A DNA stretch of 64,000 nucleotides from NCBI GenBank assembly GCA_963576735.1, contig OY755198.1, positions 6,572,001-6,636,000 of the forward strand, given 5' to 3'. Origin of the DNA: Bedellia somnulentella. Its lineage: Eukaryota; Arthropoda; Insecta; Lepidoptera; Bedelliidae. The translations under genes were made by a program, and so were the position numbers. The notes under the pieces are model-generated. The model searched no databases and was not told where the DNA came from. It saw only the letters and a list, made by a program, of their open reading frames with translations. Shown here in pieces: positions 30,601 to 40,908 of this stretch (position 1 is its first letter; the number at the start of each line of letters is the position of its first letter).

Positions 30601-31370
30601 ACTCTGGAAAACCTTAAATTCTTTCTTTTTGAGGGATCTCATTTTTATTGCTTACAATCTGCCCTCATGGACCGCTATTCAGGGCATTTTGGATACCGAC
30701 TAGCTGGTCATTAGACTACTCATTGCTACATTTACGCATTATACATTTTTCACTCTTGTTTCGATGTCTTCATCACATTTTTGTCCGTAGTAAACCAACG
30801 TTCCAACAAGAGCTTCACAATGTATCGCAAGACTGGCGAATTGATTCGCATCGCGCGTTTCTGTTATCAATGGAGGAGCCCAAAATTTTCTTTGTTTCTT
30901 TTTCCTGCATCTCCTAAGCAATAACAAAAGTGCAAACATCTTTTTACAATCCATGTCACGACCTAATTTAAAATACGTTTAGTATGGTTGATGGTCGTTA
31001 GAGGAATGGTCTCCCTGGGAGACTCCTTGCCGCGCGAAGTAGAATCGTAGCAATTCGTATTGTAATGTTCTGATTTGTCAATTCATATCGCGTCGTATTG
31101 CAGTTTTGTGTACAAGCTCTCTTCCTTTCTATATCCTGTTTTTTTGGGCAAAATATTTTTATAAGTTTCTTTCTGTAAATAAATGTTTCATTGAATTTTA
31201 TTGTTTGTAAATATTATTGTAAATCTGAATTTTAATTTACAGGATGTGAACAAGTTGTTCAAGTGAGCGGTGGCTGCGGAGGAGGTTGCAGTCAAAGTTG
31301 CGGCGGTGGTTCCGGAGGGAGATGCAGCAGTCCGTGCCAAGTAGTATGCTGCCAACCCTGTTGCTGCTAA
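18660..31370 (+). CDS. Secreted Gly/Cys-rich repeat protein, paralog 2 (511 aa, 3 exons)
   Basis: Exons are 18660-18690, 20623-21999 and 31243-31370, with the same splice phases as paralog 1 and 512 codons including TAA. The signal peptide (MATCTAFLLL, then VVISSSLAA), the Cys-Pro segment and the C-terminal [15 protein letters not shown] are nearly identical to paralog 1. The repeat domain is 94 residues shorter because it has fewer units. Intron 1 is only 1.9 kb because it lacks the LINE, and contains a 411-bp MITE instead. Intron 2 is 9.2 kb because a copia element carrying a Harbinger element landed in it. All junctions remain canonical, so the gene looks intact. The function is probably the same extracellular structural role, inferred from composition only. 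Confidence 0.83.
19000..19356 (-). mobile_element. SINE-A copy in intron 1 of paralog 2
   Basis: This is the positional counterpart of 1501-1860. Confidence 0.7.
19405..19815. mobile_element. 411-bp MITE with 8-bp target duplication (hAT- or P-like)
   Basis: Perfect 39-bp terminal inverted repeats begin CACTGACCTCCATTATACTA. It is flanked by TTTATAAC at 19397-19404 and 19816-19823. Paralog 1 has the uninterrupted site (gatttataacacacgaac near 1896). The body is non-coding. The 8-bp duplication fits hAT or P superfamilies. Confidence 0.85.
20623..21999 (+). CDS. Exon 2 of paralog 2: Gly/Cys tandem-repeat domain
   Basis: A 1377-nt exon bounded by tttctttccag and GTAAGT. The repeat vocabulary is the same as in paralog 1 ([20 protein letters not shown]), but the units are shuffled: there is an almost exact duplication around 21340-21440 and 21460-21560 containing GCGSSFGGSCGGC, where one Cys has become Phe in both units. 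Local duplication after the gene duplication, or conversion between units, would explain this. The retained-intron end KYLFD with stop at 22017 is also conserved. Confidence 0.86.
22068..22240 (-). repeat. Copia 3' LTR
   Basis: 173 bp. No difference from the 5' LTR was seen in a by-eye comparison, implying a recent insertion. Confidence 0.85.
22305..25592 (-). pseudogene. Copia pol segment: nucleocapsid knuckle, protease, integrase, RT, RNase H
   Basis: Order: zinc knuckle CYKCKQTGHYKNQC, protease WYIDSGASSHM, pre-integrase HRRLGH with the HHCC region, integrase core (DDYSRMSFVYF, RTDNGTEFCS, PEQNGMCERFN), RT (CKWVFKKKVD, ARLVAKGFSQ, FVDDFFVFSNSQ) and RNase H (YADADWASDCIDRKSYTGF, SSTEAEYMA, DNQSAQLL). 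One in-frame TAG at about 22818, where a Leu would be expected, breaks the frame before RNase H. Otherwise the sequence is well preserved. Confidence 0.88.
26215..26718 (+). pseudogene. Harbinger Myb/MADF-like DNA-binding protein remnant
   Basis: NGNQCQSKINSLNKTFKEIK then DHNNTSGNDRATWPYFE matches the helix region of the Myb/SANT (MADF-like) partner protein of Harbinger elements, which brings transposase to the element ends. A GT-AG intron (26356-26456) joins it to RMQENFGTQGWVEPPAVASE. A stop at 26607 and a frameshift precede a coiled, charged tail (EKKEIFNNLLQQKEKHHQEK). The N-terminal part of the domain is out of frame upstream. Confidence 0.65.
26734..26990 (-). mobile_element. SINE-B copy inside Harbinger
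   Basis: It has the full family consensus on -, with the tail atacatacatatacatactc on the + strand. Confidence 0.7.
27599..27720 (+). mobile_element. tRNA-like SINE head (another family)
   Basis: gactgcctccgtggtctcga carries an A-box-like start, and gggtttgatccc a B-box. The downstream body is unclear. Confidence 0.4.
27783..28000 (-). mobile_element. SINE-A, diverged copy inside Harbinger
   Basis: The 3' two-thirds are present with several deletions; the head is missing. Confidence 0.6.
28073..28547 (-). pseudogene. Harbinger (HARBI1-like) transposase C-terminal remnant
   Basis: An upstream frame reads FPNDTHLVRDAAYD, which holds the second catalytic Asp. After a frameshift at about 28405 it continues VPFKDNRHLTQHQKK and RMSIERAFGLWKTRWRSI, which holds the catalytic Glu. 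The N-terminal half with the first Asp is missing, so this copy cannot make active transposase. Confidence 0.72.
28804..29415 (-). pseudogene. Copia gag segment, interrupted by Harbinger
   Basis: From Met at 29415 it reads MAGSYIVNVPKLRGRENYDEW and continues through a UBN2/Retrotran_gag-like region (AVDIWKKLKTLFDDCGFTRR, GLTDKFSPMIMAIEHSGL). It is cut at 28804 by the Harbinger element. The same frame resumes beyond the insert at 25592 when one copy of the 3-bp TTT duplication is counted, so gag and pol were a single frame as in copia. Confidence 0.82.
29473..29645 (-). repeat. Copia 5' LTR
   Basis: 173 bp. The primer-binding site lies immediately downstream on the - strand (29472-29459). Confidence 0.85.
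30225..30534 (+). repeat. Element E, copy 3 (paralog 2 intron 2)
   Basis: This is the counterpart of 11207-11512; its tRNA-like cassette is at 30439-30510, with acceptor GACACGA/CTGTGTT. Confidence 0.6.
30655..30790 (-). mobile_element. LINE-R internal fragment
   Basis: On - it encodes QKCDEDIETRVKNV, matching GKCDEDIERRVKKGNAV of LINE-R. It lies in the part of intron 2 that is absent from paralog 1; the rest of that part (30790-31240) is unrecognised. Confidence 0.5.
31243..31370 (+). CDS. Exon 3 of paralog 2
   Basis: A 128-nt terminal exon after the acceptor ttaatttacag, reading [20 protein letters not shown] through CCQPCCC and TAA. The 600 bp immediately upstream in intron 2 differ from paralog 1, so the acceptor sequence itself has diverged while remaining functional in form. 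Confidence 0.78.
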
Positions 31371-31412
31371 AATAACACGACCAGTAAAACAAATCGTTGT
31401 TTTTTTTTCCTA

Positions 31413-31478
31413 TATAAAGTTTGTGATATTTCTTTGTTATGTTATGTTATGTGATTTTATATATATTTTTTCAATAAA
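31413..31478 (+). terminator. Altered poly(A) signal region of paralog 2
   Basis: The position matching the AATAAA of paralog 1 reads TATAAA (31413-31418). The next AATAAA is at 31473-31478, about 100 nt after the stop, so the 3' end may have moved. Confidence 0.4.
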
Positions 31479-31639
31479 TTGTAATCGTTGATTGATAAAT
31501 GTTGTTTTTTTGTTTGGAATTGGGTGAAAGTATTACGAAGTAAAGTAATATACTTACAATTACTCACGCCATTAATTCCCATTGGGGTATAACAAGGAAT
31601 ACTAGAAATGATATATATTAATTACCACGCCTCTTATAT

Positions 31640-31960
31640 ACTGAGTACCAAGTGCTACTATCATCATCGGAAGAGTTGCAAGTTATGATGAATATTGCAC
31701 GCACATGGAATATGCAATATTTTGTAAGAAAGGGAATGAGTGTTAATATGGTTTTTGTATATCTGGGAAGTTTGTTTTCAAGGAATGGATAGTGTGATGA
31801 AAACATCAAAAGATGAGTAAAAAAGGGTAATGCGGTAAATAGAGGAGTCAGTAAGTGTCTGAAAAGACCCAAATGTCTGTGCATGATGCAGTTCTAGTTT
31901 CTACGCTGATGTATGGTAGCGAATGATGGGTTTAGAAGAGACGAGGTCAATCAGAAAAAC
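31640..31960 (+). mobile_element. Degraded LINE-R fragment (counterpart of 12075-12395)
   Basis: Same degraded ORF2 remnant as in paralog 1's 3' flank. Confidence 0.6.
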
Positions 31961-31984
31961 TTGTAAAGATTGTAATAAAAAATG

Positions 31985-32030
31985 GATAAATAAAGGAAAG
32001 AAAAATTTCGACACCGTCGGGGGTCGAACC
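31985..32030 (-). repeat. Truncated element E at the right edge of the duplication
   Basis: It matches copy 2 as far as gacaccgtcggggg..aaccc, then diverges. This marks the duplication breakpoint in the second copy. Confidence 0.5.
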
Positions 32031-32730
32031 CCTGAATAATTAAACATAAAAAAATAATGACTTGAGTCGACAACATCTATCTGCAAAATTCGGATTGTCG
32101 AGTATTTTACTAAATTTTAATGATGCTAACAGAAAAATTTCAGTCACCATTTTGACTGTCACCCAATGACATAAACGTTTTGTTTCATAATATTTTTCAA
32201 TCGTTTCGCAAAGGACACCTTTTAAAGGAGGTTTTGATCGAGTCTGCAGTGCTCCTTGATAAAATTATTTTTATGGATACTCTTTTCTTCAGTCGCAGAG
32301 ACATTATACATACTATGCCGAAAATCGTAAGTATTTCATAAAATCTTTCATTATAGACCAAGATACGACATCTTGGTCTCTTTTGTTGTTTGATAATACC
32401 TACTATATCATTTTGTTAACAATGCAGCGAAGGACTTTACGGAGACGTAAAGATGGTAAATATAGTAGGTATGTAATGTAAGTAAACGAATCTACGCCTT
32501 GCTTACCTTTAATATTACTTGAGAACCGATGACCACAGAAGTATCTACCTACATTTTGTACCTAGATGTGTATTATGACTATTATGAGTCATATTTCACC
32601 CAAGCGAAGCCGGGTTTTAATCTAGTAACTAAATAAAACTTAGAAACTAACTTAGAACTAAACACACAAAATAGCATACACACGTACAAATTTACATATT
32701 CTTAGCCAATAGCTAACGTACAATATGCAA
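32031..32730. repeat. Unassigned AT-rich DNA with a possible Helitron-type 3' end
   Basis: The end acccaagcgaagccgggttttaatCTAG (to about 32622) resembles the CTRR termini of insect Helitrons with a small upstream hairpin. No coding sequence is seen. Confidence 0.25.
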
Positions 32731-32749
32731 TATTTTTGTACATGCCCCA

Positions 32750-33370
32750 TATACATACATACATACATATTCTCACGCCATTAGTTTCTATTGGGGTAGG
32801 CAGAGACTATCGATCGCCACTTTGTACGATCCTGGCAAACCTCTCTAACTTCATTCACATCCATCAATCTTTTTATACATGCTCTTTTATTCTTCGTACT
32901 TCGGACACCTGCCTTTTTGAGAACATTTTCTGTTTGATCCAAATGTTTTCTCCGAGGTCGTCCTCTACTAACATTACTTTCCACATAGGCTCTATATATT
33001 TATCCCTTTCACCAATTTACTGTTATCCATCCTCTCTATGTGCCCAAACCATTTTAAAATTCCTTTTTCTATCTTTCTTACATTATCATCTTTTACACCA
33101 CACCTTTCACGAATCACATCATTCCTCACACGATCACATAACCTCACATCACAAACTTTACTGAGGGACCTCATTTCTACTGCATTCACTCTGCTTTCAT
33201 GCTTCTTCTGCCACACCCAGCATTCGCTTCCATGCATGAGCGTAGGAACAAGAACAGCATCATGCACATGTTTTCATCATAATTTCCATCCCTAGTAAAC
33301 AAACTTCCCAGATATACGAACTCTTTCACTTGTTCCACTTTCTTACAATTGATCACCGGAATTGATGATA
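32750..33370 (-). mobile_element. LINE-R 3' fragment
   Basis: On - it encodes MHDAVLVPTLMHGSECWVWQ through IRERCGVKDDNVRKIEKGIL and FGHIERMDNSKLV, then VCQDRTKWRSIVSAYP, ending at the TATG tail (32750-32775 on +). It contains indels. Confidence 0.78.
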
Positions 33371-33454
33371 TCCGTAGGGAATGCTCTTGCTTACAGTACC
33401 AAACTCACTTGCAGCTATAACTGCTATTATTGACTATTTTCTCATATTTATTTT

Positions 33455-34263
33455 AAACTAGTGGATCGTCCCAGCTTCGCACGGGAAGCGTTTTTTTTTT
33501 AACATCTGAGGTTTCTTTCTTCAGTCACTGCTCAAGCATTGTGAAATTCGGCGCAATGTTTTCAATTTATTAAATTTATAGCACTCCCTAAACAGTGTAG
33601 TTTGGTGATTTTAAATGAAGGGTTCAGTATTTCCGTTTAATAGCAAATTTTGGAATAAAACGCTATGAAGTATTTATAACAATCTAAAAAATAAATCATA
33701 ACGTTATGTAGGATGCAACTACTGGCGCCATCTAGTATGTTATATGTAAATTAGTAAAGATTTGGTTTTGTTCACGGGCGCGATGGCTTATTTTATGTAT
33801 AATTTCGGTGTTTGTCTGCCGATTGCTATGATTCTTTTTTTATTGAATAGGTAATAATGTAACCTTTTTTAAATAAGGGATGAGTGAGAGGTTTACAAAC
33901 GTAAGAGTAAACAAATATAATCAGAATAGTCCGAACTGCTAAGCTATCAGGAATTACACGTGTTGTTGTGAGTCAACCGTAAAAGATAGACATAAACTGT
34001 CGAGGATTTTTTTTTAGATAATTTTGTGAAGAATATTTCCGTTATACATGATTCCTATGTAAGTTTAACCATTAAGGCTGCACACGCGACAGAATCTTAA
34101 AAAAGGAGTAACTTCTCCCGTTTTCCCAAAATTTCCCAAAATTCCCCTTTACTACTCTGCTGGAAAGTATACAAAAACCTGCGCAAGAGTATGAAAAATA
34201 ATTGTACCAAGTTTCGTTAAAATCCGTCGAGTAGTTTTTGTTTCCATAAGGAACATACAAACC

Positions 34264-34305
<42 letters not shown>

Positions 34306-34432
34306 AATTTTACTGACTGCATTTTTGGCATCAGTATCGATCCCTAATCACCACCTGATAGTTATTTTGAAAATATATTTTATGTACAGAATTGACCTCT
34401 CTACAGATTTATTATAAGTATAGAAGATATAG
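33455..34432 (+). repeat. Repeat with internal (GACA)n, possibly Lep1/Helitron-like
   Basis: It starts actagtggatcgtcccagct, has aaaatccgtcgagtagtttt before the microsatellite, and ends ttattataagtatagaag. This layout resembles a widespread lepidopteran repeat class; the assignment is from memory and weak. Confidence 0.3.
34263..34303 (+). repeat. (GACA)n microsatellite
   Basis: About ten uninterrupted GACA units. Confidence 0.9.
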
Positions 34433-34864
34433 TGTAAGCATGTTGAAATTATATTATGTATTATTATATATGTATATAAAATATATTATAGTTGATGGAT
34501 TTATCTGACCTAAATCTTAGTAGGTTTTTTTTTTTAATTAAAAATTTTGATAATTTATTGACTCAGTAATAAGTGAAAATATGTTTGTTTTGTTGTTCTA
34601 ACTTGTTTTTAATTTTCTAGTTTATATAAATAGCTGCTGACGTACTGTCATCACCATGTAGGGCTCACAATGAAAACCAGTTCTGATTTTGTGTATACTC
34701 ATACACAAATCAGAAATTACTGATTGTGGGCCCAATTTAGCGAAACATTTTCCTTAAATTATGTCATTGTCATTGAATACTGTATATGTGTGCTAAATAA
34801 AAATTCTTTTCTTTCTTTCTTTTCTATTATAAATTTTTCAATTGCAACTTCTACAGTTTCACGT

Positions 34865-35994
34865 ATATTTAAGACGGAATTAGTAAATCCAATGCCTAAA
34901 ATTAGTCAACCAAAGAAGTACACTGATTTAAGACCTATTAGTGTTTTGTCATTTTTGTCAAAGATTTTGGAGAAGGTTGTTTATTAACAGCTGGTCAAGT
35001 ATGTCGAAATTAATGAAATACTACCTCCGCTTCAGTCTGGCTTTCGTCGAGGCCGTGGTACTGTAACTGCATTACTGGACGTGATTGATAGTATACTGGC
35101 TCACCAAGATAATGGACGTGGTACACTTTTAGTGCTCCTTGATTGCTCCCGAGCATTGGATAGAATTTTTAGGCCACTTATTTTGTCTAAGTGGTCATAC
35201 TACGGTCTTGACTTAGCATCCATAAACTGGTTTGACAGCTACTTGAGTGAGCGAATACAATCTGTTAGGCTTCAAATGAGTGATGGAGAACAAGTGATCT
35301 CCCGACCAAGGGCAGTTACGCACGCTGTTCCACAAGGATCCATACTAGGACCTCTCTTGTTCATAATTTATACGGCTGACATAGTGAAATGTATAAAAAA
35401 CTGCAGATTTCACTTATATGCAGATGATGCTCAGCTTTACATATCGGAGGTGCCTAGTAATATACAACGTGCAGTCTCTAACATGAATGAAGATCTGGGG
35501 TCATTAACCACATGGTGCAAAAGAAACGTACTATTACTAAACCCTCTCAAATCGAAATATATGGTTTTAGGTAGTAAAACGCATATCAGCAAAATTATTG
35601 GTCAATTTTTCGATATTCAAATTGAAGGCCAAGCAATAGAACGTGTAGATAGTGCAAGAAACCTAGGACTTGAGTTTGACGGATCATTACGTTTTGAAAG
35701 ACATATAGATAATTTGATGCGAAATTGATTTTACCGTTAAAAAATATTATATAAAATAAGAGAGTATTTGACAGTAGATGCACGCGTTACTCTTTGTAAG
35801 GCTGTGGTTTTATCGAATTTTAATTATGCGGATGTTGTGTACGGGCCACGTCTTTTAGCAACGTCAGAACGTCAGATTCAGCGAATCCAAAATGCTTGCT
35901 ATAGATTTTCCCATAGTATATCGCCACGTTGTCATATCTCACCTTATCTGAATAGTTCTTCTACACTTAACATGGAATCACGTAGACGTTTGCC
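34865..35994 (+). pseudogene. LINE reverse transcriptase fragment (CR1/Jockey-like)
   Basis: TDLRPISVLSFLSKILEKVV, QSGFRRGRGTVTALLDV, LVLLDCSRALDRI, AVPQGSILGPLLFIIYTADI and HLYADDAQLYISEVP are RT blocks in order, followed by LNPLKSKYMVLGS. A stop lies at 34985 and a frameshift near 35725. The thumb continues in another frame (ARVTLCKAVVLSNFNYADVV). It lacks the endonuclease and the 3' end, and stops at about 35994 where a hAT-like element begins. It is a different family from LINE-R. Confidence 0.78.
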
Positions 35995-36966
35995 AGCCCC
36001 GGATCTACGATTTTTTCGAACCGGGGCAAGAACTTGATATAGCGCTCCCTCTAGTGAGCGTTTGATTAACACTAAGTGGCATTTTTGGTGGTCGAGATAA
36101 TACACTTTAATAAATTTGTGCTCTTTATTATTTATTACTAATAACTTTTTCTTTAGTGTGACATCAAATTAAATATAACAACAACAATTAACGACGCTCC
36201 CGATATTTAAGACGTTTTTTTCCTCATCGTTTTTTTTTTCTCTTTTATCTTACTACAGCTTTACACGGCGTGCTTTCTTTTCCGCGAAATAATCCATTAG
36301 CTCATCAAAGTCCGTCTCAAAGGCAGTTTTATTTTCAATAGCTAGAATTGTGAGGCCAGATAAACGTTCTTGGCTCATTGTTGAACGCAGATAGTTTTTA
36401 ATTATTTTCAGTTTGCTGAAATTTCGCTCACAGCTGGCAGATGTCGTCGGTAATGTGCAGTATATCAAAGCTATACTAACTTTGGGAAACACTTCTTGCA
36501 AGTCAATCTTACACAGATGTTGTAACAGGTCGAATGCACTTGATTTTACATCAATTTCCGTTACCAGGTCTTTGAATACAGAAAGTTCCTGGCAAAAATC
36601 AACTGCATTCAAGTCTTTTGAATATTTCGAGCTAGATTGGCTCCATGTTTCTGCAGATCATCAGTCGACATATTTAAAAATGCGTGACCACTGAGGAAGG
36701 CGAAATTTTCATGTAGGCTCTTTGTTGTTTCATTTTACTAATTAAACTTTAGTTTATTTTAGTTTTAGTTGTTTACAACGATCGTCCCTTGGCGTAAAGG
36801 GTTATTCGGCTCGGTTCGTGTAGCTTCTAGTGCTACATGTGACATACAGAGGAATCCCCGGCAGTGATACGTACGTTATCAGTATTGCCAATTAGGCTAC
36901 AACTATACAGAATGTACTAAATTGATTTTGGCGCCCTCTGAAACTGCCGCCCGGGGCAGGTATTGC
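35995..36966 (-). mobile_element. hAT-like element remnant
   Basis: It sits directly against the LINE RT fragment. The two ends have GC-rich related sequence (gccccggatctacg and gcccggggcagg, with nearby gcgctccctc and gcgccctctg), but I could not define a clean inverted repeat or target duplication. Confidence 0.5.
36253..36710 (-). pseudogene. hAT transposase C-terminal dimerisation domain
   Basis: LPTTSASCERNFSKLKIIKN, then YLRSTMSQERLSGLTILAIE, is the hallmark of the hAT C-terminal domain in the ZMYM-associated group. Upstream on - the frame breaks near 36610, with FLSGHAFLNMSTDDLQKHGA in another frame. The DDE catalytic core is missing. Confidence 0.75.
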
Positions 36967-37694
36967 AACTAAGTACAATGCAACTAAGTATTGAAATAAT
37001 ATTCCTTGCGTGAAACATTAACTAAATTTAATTTCAAAAACAGTAAAAATCATTCCTTCTGAATCAACAAAAATATAATATTTTAATATTTCAAAGACTT
37101 TCTCAAACATGCAGTTAAACTTCCAGTAAATAATAAAAATAATTAATGTATATGTATTGCTTGGTTTTCTCATGTGAACTTTTACTTGAGCATTTGTAAA
37201 TACTGATTATTGTTTTGTTATAATTAAAATATATGCATGCATTATATATATATATATAGATACAGCGTGTTAGTTTGACGGCGATCATTACTTCAATATT
37301 AATTCGTATAGTAATGTTTAATGCTTAATATCCACCATATGAAATAAACAAAAAGGTTAAAACCGCTTTAGCAGGAAAACTTACTTTCTCCATCAGATGG
37401 AAAACTGTGGTTATCTACACTAGCCTAGCGCACACACTCCTACCCGTATAATGTCTCACCCACACACAGAGAACAGCGAGCGCGTTCACTAATCACGCAC
37501 ACATGCTCGTGACCGTATGAACCGCACTATGACAGCAATGCAAATTTGAATTTCGCGGCCATGTTTACATTTGATTTTTCTTTGAACTTATCGCCGCGCC
37601 TGGTGAGGCTGTGGTCTTAGTCGCCTCGTATTTCAATCCAGTATTAAATATGGGGTAGTGTTATTCAAACATTTTCAAGTAAATGAAAATGTAT

Positions 37695-37823
37695 GAAGAA
37701 TAAAAGAGCATGTATGAAAAGATTAATGGATGTAAACAAAGCCAGAGAGGTTTGCCAGGATCGTACGAAGTGGCGATCGATAGTCTCTGCCTACCCCAAT
37801 GGGAACTAACGGCGTGAGTATGT
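37695..37823 (+). mobile_element. LINE-R extreme 3' fragment
   Basis: From gaagaataaaagagcatgta through tagtctctgcctaccccaat to ggcgtgagtatgtacc. Confidence 0.65.
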
Positions 37824-38170
37824 ACCTAATGTATGTCCTTCATGAGCGTAAGATGATAAAGTTAAAAACAAATAGAGACCCTCGAAACGATGCATTTACC
37901 TAGCATAAAATAAAGTGCGCAAGAGATACCTATTCATTCATTAACCGACATCGAAATTGGAGGAGTTTTTAGTGTATACTAAACTCTCTCGGGGCTAAAG
38001 GGCTCTAAACGGGTGTATCTGTACTCTATCACAGTTAACTAAAAAATATGAATAAAAATAACTCACCCCGTTTTGATTGGCAGTGAGTGGCAGATCCGGG
38101 CTATCACCTTTTTTTGCGCAAAACGCAGAGCATTTTGAGAATTAACATTATAAAACACCAACACTGAATG

Positions 38171-38278
38171 TTACCATAGCACGAATACCCTCTCTAGCTC
38201 TCGAGCCAAATTTAAATTATCTCCGGCAATAGCATAAACCCGCACCATCTGCGTTCTTTGCTGGTTCGTGTACGCCAT
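38171..38278 (-). CDS. 35-codon DUF4817-like helix-turn-helix ORF (transposon-derived fragment)
   Basis: MAYTNQQRTQMVRVYAIAGD then NLNLARELERVFVLW. The start resembles DUF4817 (ysNeEkvdMvlvYgea...), an N-terminal HTH found in insect transposon-related proteins. It stops after about 35 residues, so it is a fragment. Two related non-coding stretches (37540-37680 and 38460-38590, sharing tttgaatttcgcggc and tatggggtagtgttattcaa) flank it. I see nothing else in 36967-39229. Confidence 0.35.
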   Translation of the reverse strand: MAYTNQQRTQMVRVYAIAGDNLNLARELERVFVLW

Positions 38279-39535
38279 ATTTACTCAACACAATCACAAC
38301 ACAAGATACTGAAACTGAACTCACACTCCGAAAATTATTGCGAAAAATCAAAGTGACATCCAATCGTAAGCGACACAAACACAATAAGCTACAAAGAAAC
38401 AACTAACTTAGTACTAATACTGTTCCTTTGATGTGATGCCGACAAGCCCGCCCGACTTGATACGTATGCAGATTTTGAATTTCGCGGCGATCGATGTTTA
38501 CGAATTATGAATTTTTCTCTGAACATACTGCCGCATTCCAACGCAGTATTAACTATGGGGTAGTGTTATTCAAATTTATCACGTCAAATAATAACATGTA
38601 AAAAATAAGAAGATATTAGAAGCTAAGTTCGATTGATTACTTTACTGGCCTTGATTTGATTTGGCCGCCGATTAAGGGTCACGGCGGGTCGCAGCTGTCA
38701 GCTGAGTTGCCCGCCTTGTCATCGCGTTTCACGCACACATTGAGCGTGTTGGTGTCAATAGTACTACTTTCTTAGTGCAAATTTTAACAAAATTTGAAAA
38801 AAAATAAGTGTGTTTTTTTTTCAACGAATTCTGCCTCTATACGTGATAATTAATCATACTTTTCATTGAAAACAGTCGTTACAATTACACCCTGTATATA
38901 TATATATAATGCATGCTCTACTTGGCGGTGACTGAAAATCAGTGTTGTGAGTACTTGTGAGGTATTAACTCACAACGAAAATGCTATGTCATCTGCCAAT
39001 TCATTGCTACGCAGGTAATGGCTATTCTTGTGACAGGTTCTTAATAATTTTATTAAGTCATCATATATTTTGGTTCGTTTTTATTTATGTTTGTTTTTTT
39101 ATTATTTTATAACTCATGTTTTATTTTGAGTTTTTGTTTTCTTTTGTTGTAAAACCAACCTTAATATTATTTTGGGTTATGTTTCATGTATTGTTTACCC
39201 AAGCTTAGCAATGAATAATGTTTTTCTTTCTTTTCTTGTTCTTTTAATTATTTTAATGTTCTAAGACCATAACCGAATATGTTTAAAGATAATATATATA
39301 ATTTTATATTAGGCGGCAGGGTACGATAGGATTACTATCGAAATGCTGAGGGCTGGTAAAGGGTTGGTGGCTTCTTGGTTGTACTTCCTTTTCCAAAAAT
39401 GCTGGTCAAGTGGCAAAGTTCCTCGAGACTGGTGCAAGGCGGTGATTGTGCCTCTATATAAAGGAAAGGGGTCACACCAAGAGGCTAAAAACTACCGCGG
39501 CATCAGCTTACTCAGCATTGTTGGTAAATTGTATG

Positions 39536-40900
39536 TAGGGATTGCAATCCAGTATAATTTTCAATCCGGCCGGATTTCACCGGATTGGCTCCAATCCGGC
39601 CGGATCCGGATTACTCTCACTTATTGCTCTAAGTACTAAGTACTTAAATAATAGTACTATTAAACTCTTTTTAATAATCTACACAGACTTTTAACTACTT
39701 TTTAATGGCAAATATTTAACACAGCAACTGAAATCCTTTTTAGGCAACTTTCTATTAAGTCACAAAAAAACTAACTTTGCAGTGATTAAATATCTTAGCA
39801 ACTATTAAACTATACAAGCAACAAAATGCTAGGATCAAAAGGACTAAAAAAATGGCTGCTACTGTAAGGTATCAAATATATCAAGCGGGATCAGTGTAAA
39901 ACTGGTTAAGGTATTATAAAACCTAATGTGGCGACTAATTTTTCCGAGGGGATATCATACATTCTTCACTGGCAACTATTGGATTTCATTATAAAAATAC
40001 ACATCTGGCAGCGATTTTTAGGTAGCTTTAACTGAAAATGGGTATTATAATAATATATTTGGATATTAGAATATTGTTTGCAAATTCGTAAATTCTTTAA
40101 AAGGCGGCAAATGCGCTCGCTCGCTTTTTTATTTTTGTGACTATAATATTAGGTAAATTACATATTATGTGTATTGAAGTAAAAATTAATAAAAATAAAA
40201 TAAATTAGGTTAGGTTAATAGTTGCTTCACCCAGCCTTATGGGCAGATGCAATTATTTTTTGAAGATCTTGTTTGTATTTATTTCAGACCTTGGTCATGT
40301 TTATAGACAACCCCATTTTAGAATTTATGAAAGCCTATTTTAACTTTTTTATCCGCCAATAATTTGTCGCCTCAGAAGAAATTCAATTGCCACAAAAGAA
40401 AATCACTGCCAGATAAAATTTATATAAAACCTCAAAACCCATTAAAAAGCTGCCGCTTTCTAGTTAAGATGCTACCTCTAATTAGTCGCCAAAGTAGATT
40501 ATTTACTATCCATTTTCAGTTTTTTTACGACCCGGAATGGTATCAATTTGTCGCCGCGTTAAATACATGCCCTTTTTAATTAACAAAACAGTCTTTTAAA
40601 TAAGTACTTATAAAATCAACTTTCATAATCCTAAGAAACAATAAAAACAGGAAACATTTATTTTTGCAATGAAAAAATGCGAGTTAATATTACCTACTTC
40701 TGTGCCTGAAAAAGCGATCTAAGAAAACATATAGTGTTGATTGTACTACAGTTTTACATACCTACAGTTTTTCGCGTACATATTTTATGCTTTACCGGAT
40801 CCGCCACCGGATCCGGCGCCGACCCACCGGATCCAGTAGGTCCAAAAACACGCCGGATCCGCCGGATTGCCGGATCCGCCGGACCGGATTGCAATCCCTA
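39536..40900. mobile_element. 1365-bp non-autonomous hAT-type element nested in LINE-R
   Basis: Terminal inverted repeats TAGGGATTGCAATCC (15 bp) and an exact 8-bp duplication ATTGTATG (39528-39535 and 40901-40908). Removing it restores the LINE-R frame. Both subterminal regions are crowded with CCGGATCCGG/CCGGATTG motifs; the middle is non-coding and AT-rich. Confidence 0.88.
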
Positions 40901-40908
40901 ATTGTATG

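Noticed and set aside
1184..31370. Calling the two repeat genes high-cysteine chorion genes
   Set aside because: No chorion central domain, no divergent A/B pairing, three exons instead of two, and much greater length. Only composition is similar.
34263..34303. GACA run as a possible CRISPR-like or regulatory array
   Set aside because: Plain tetranucleotide microsatellite in a eukaryotic repeat.
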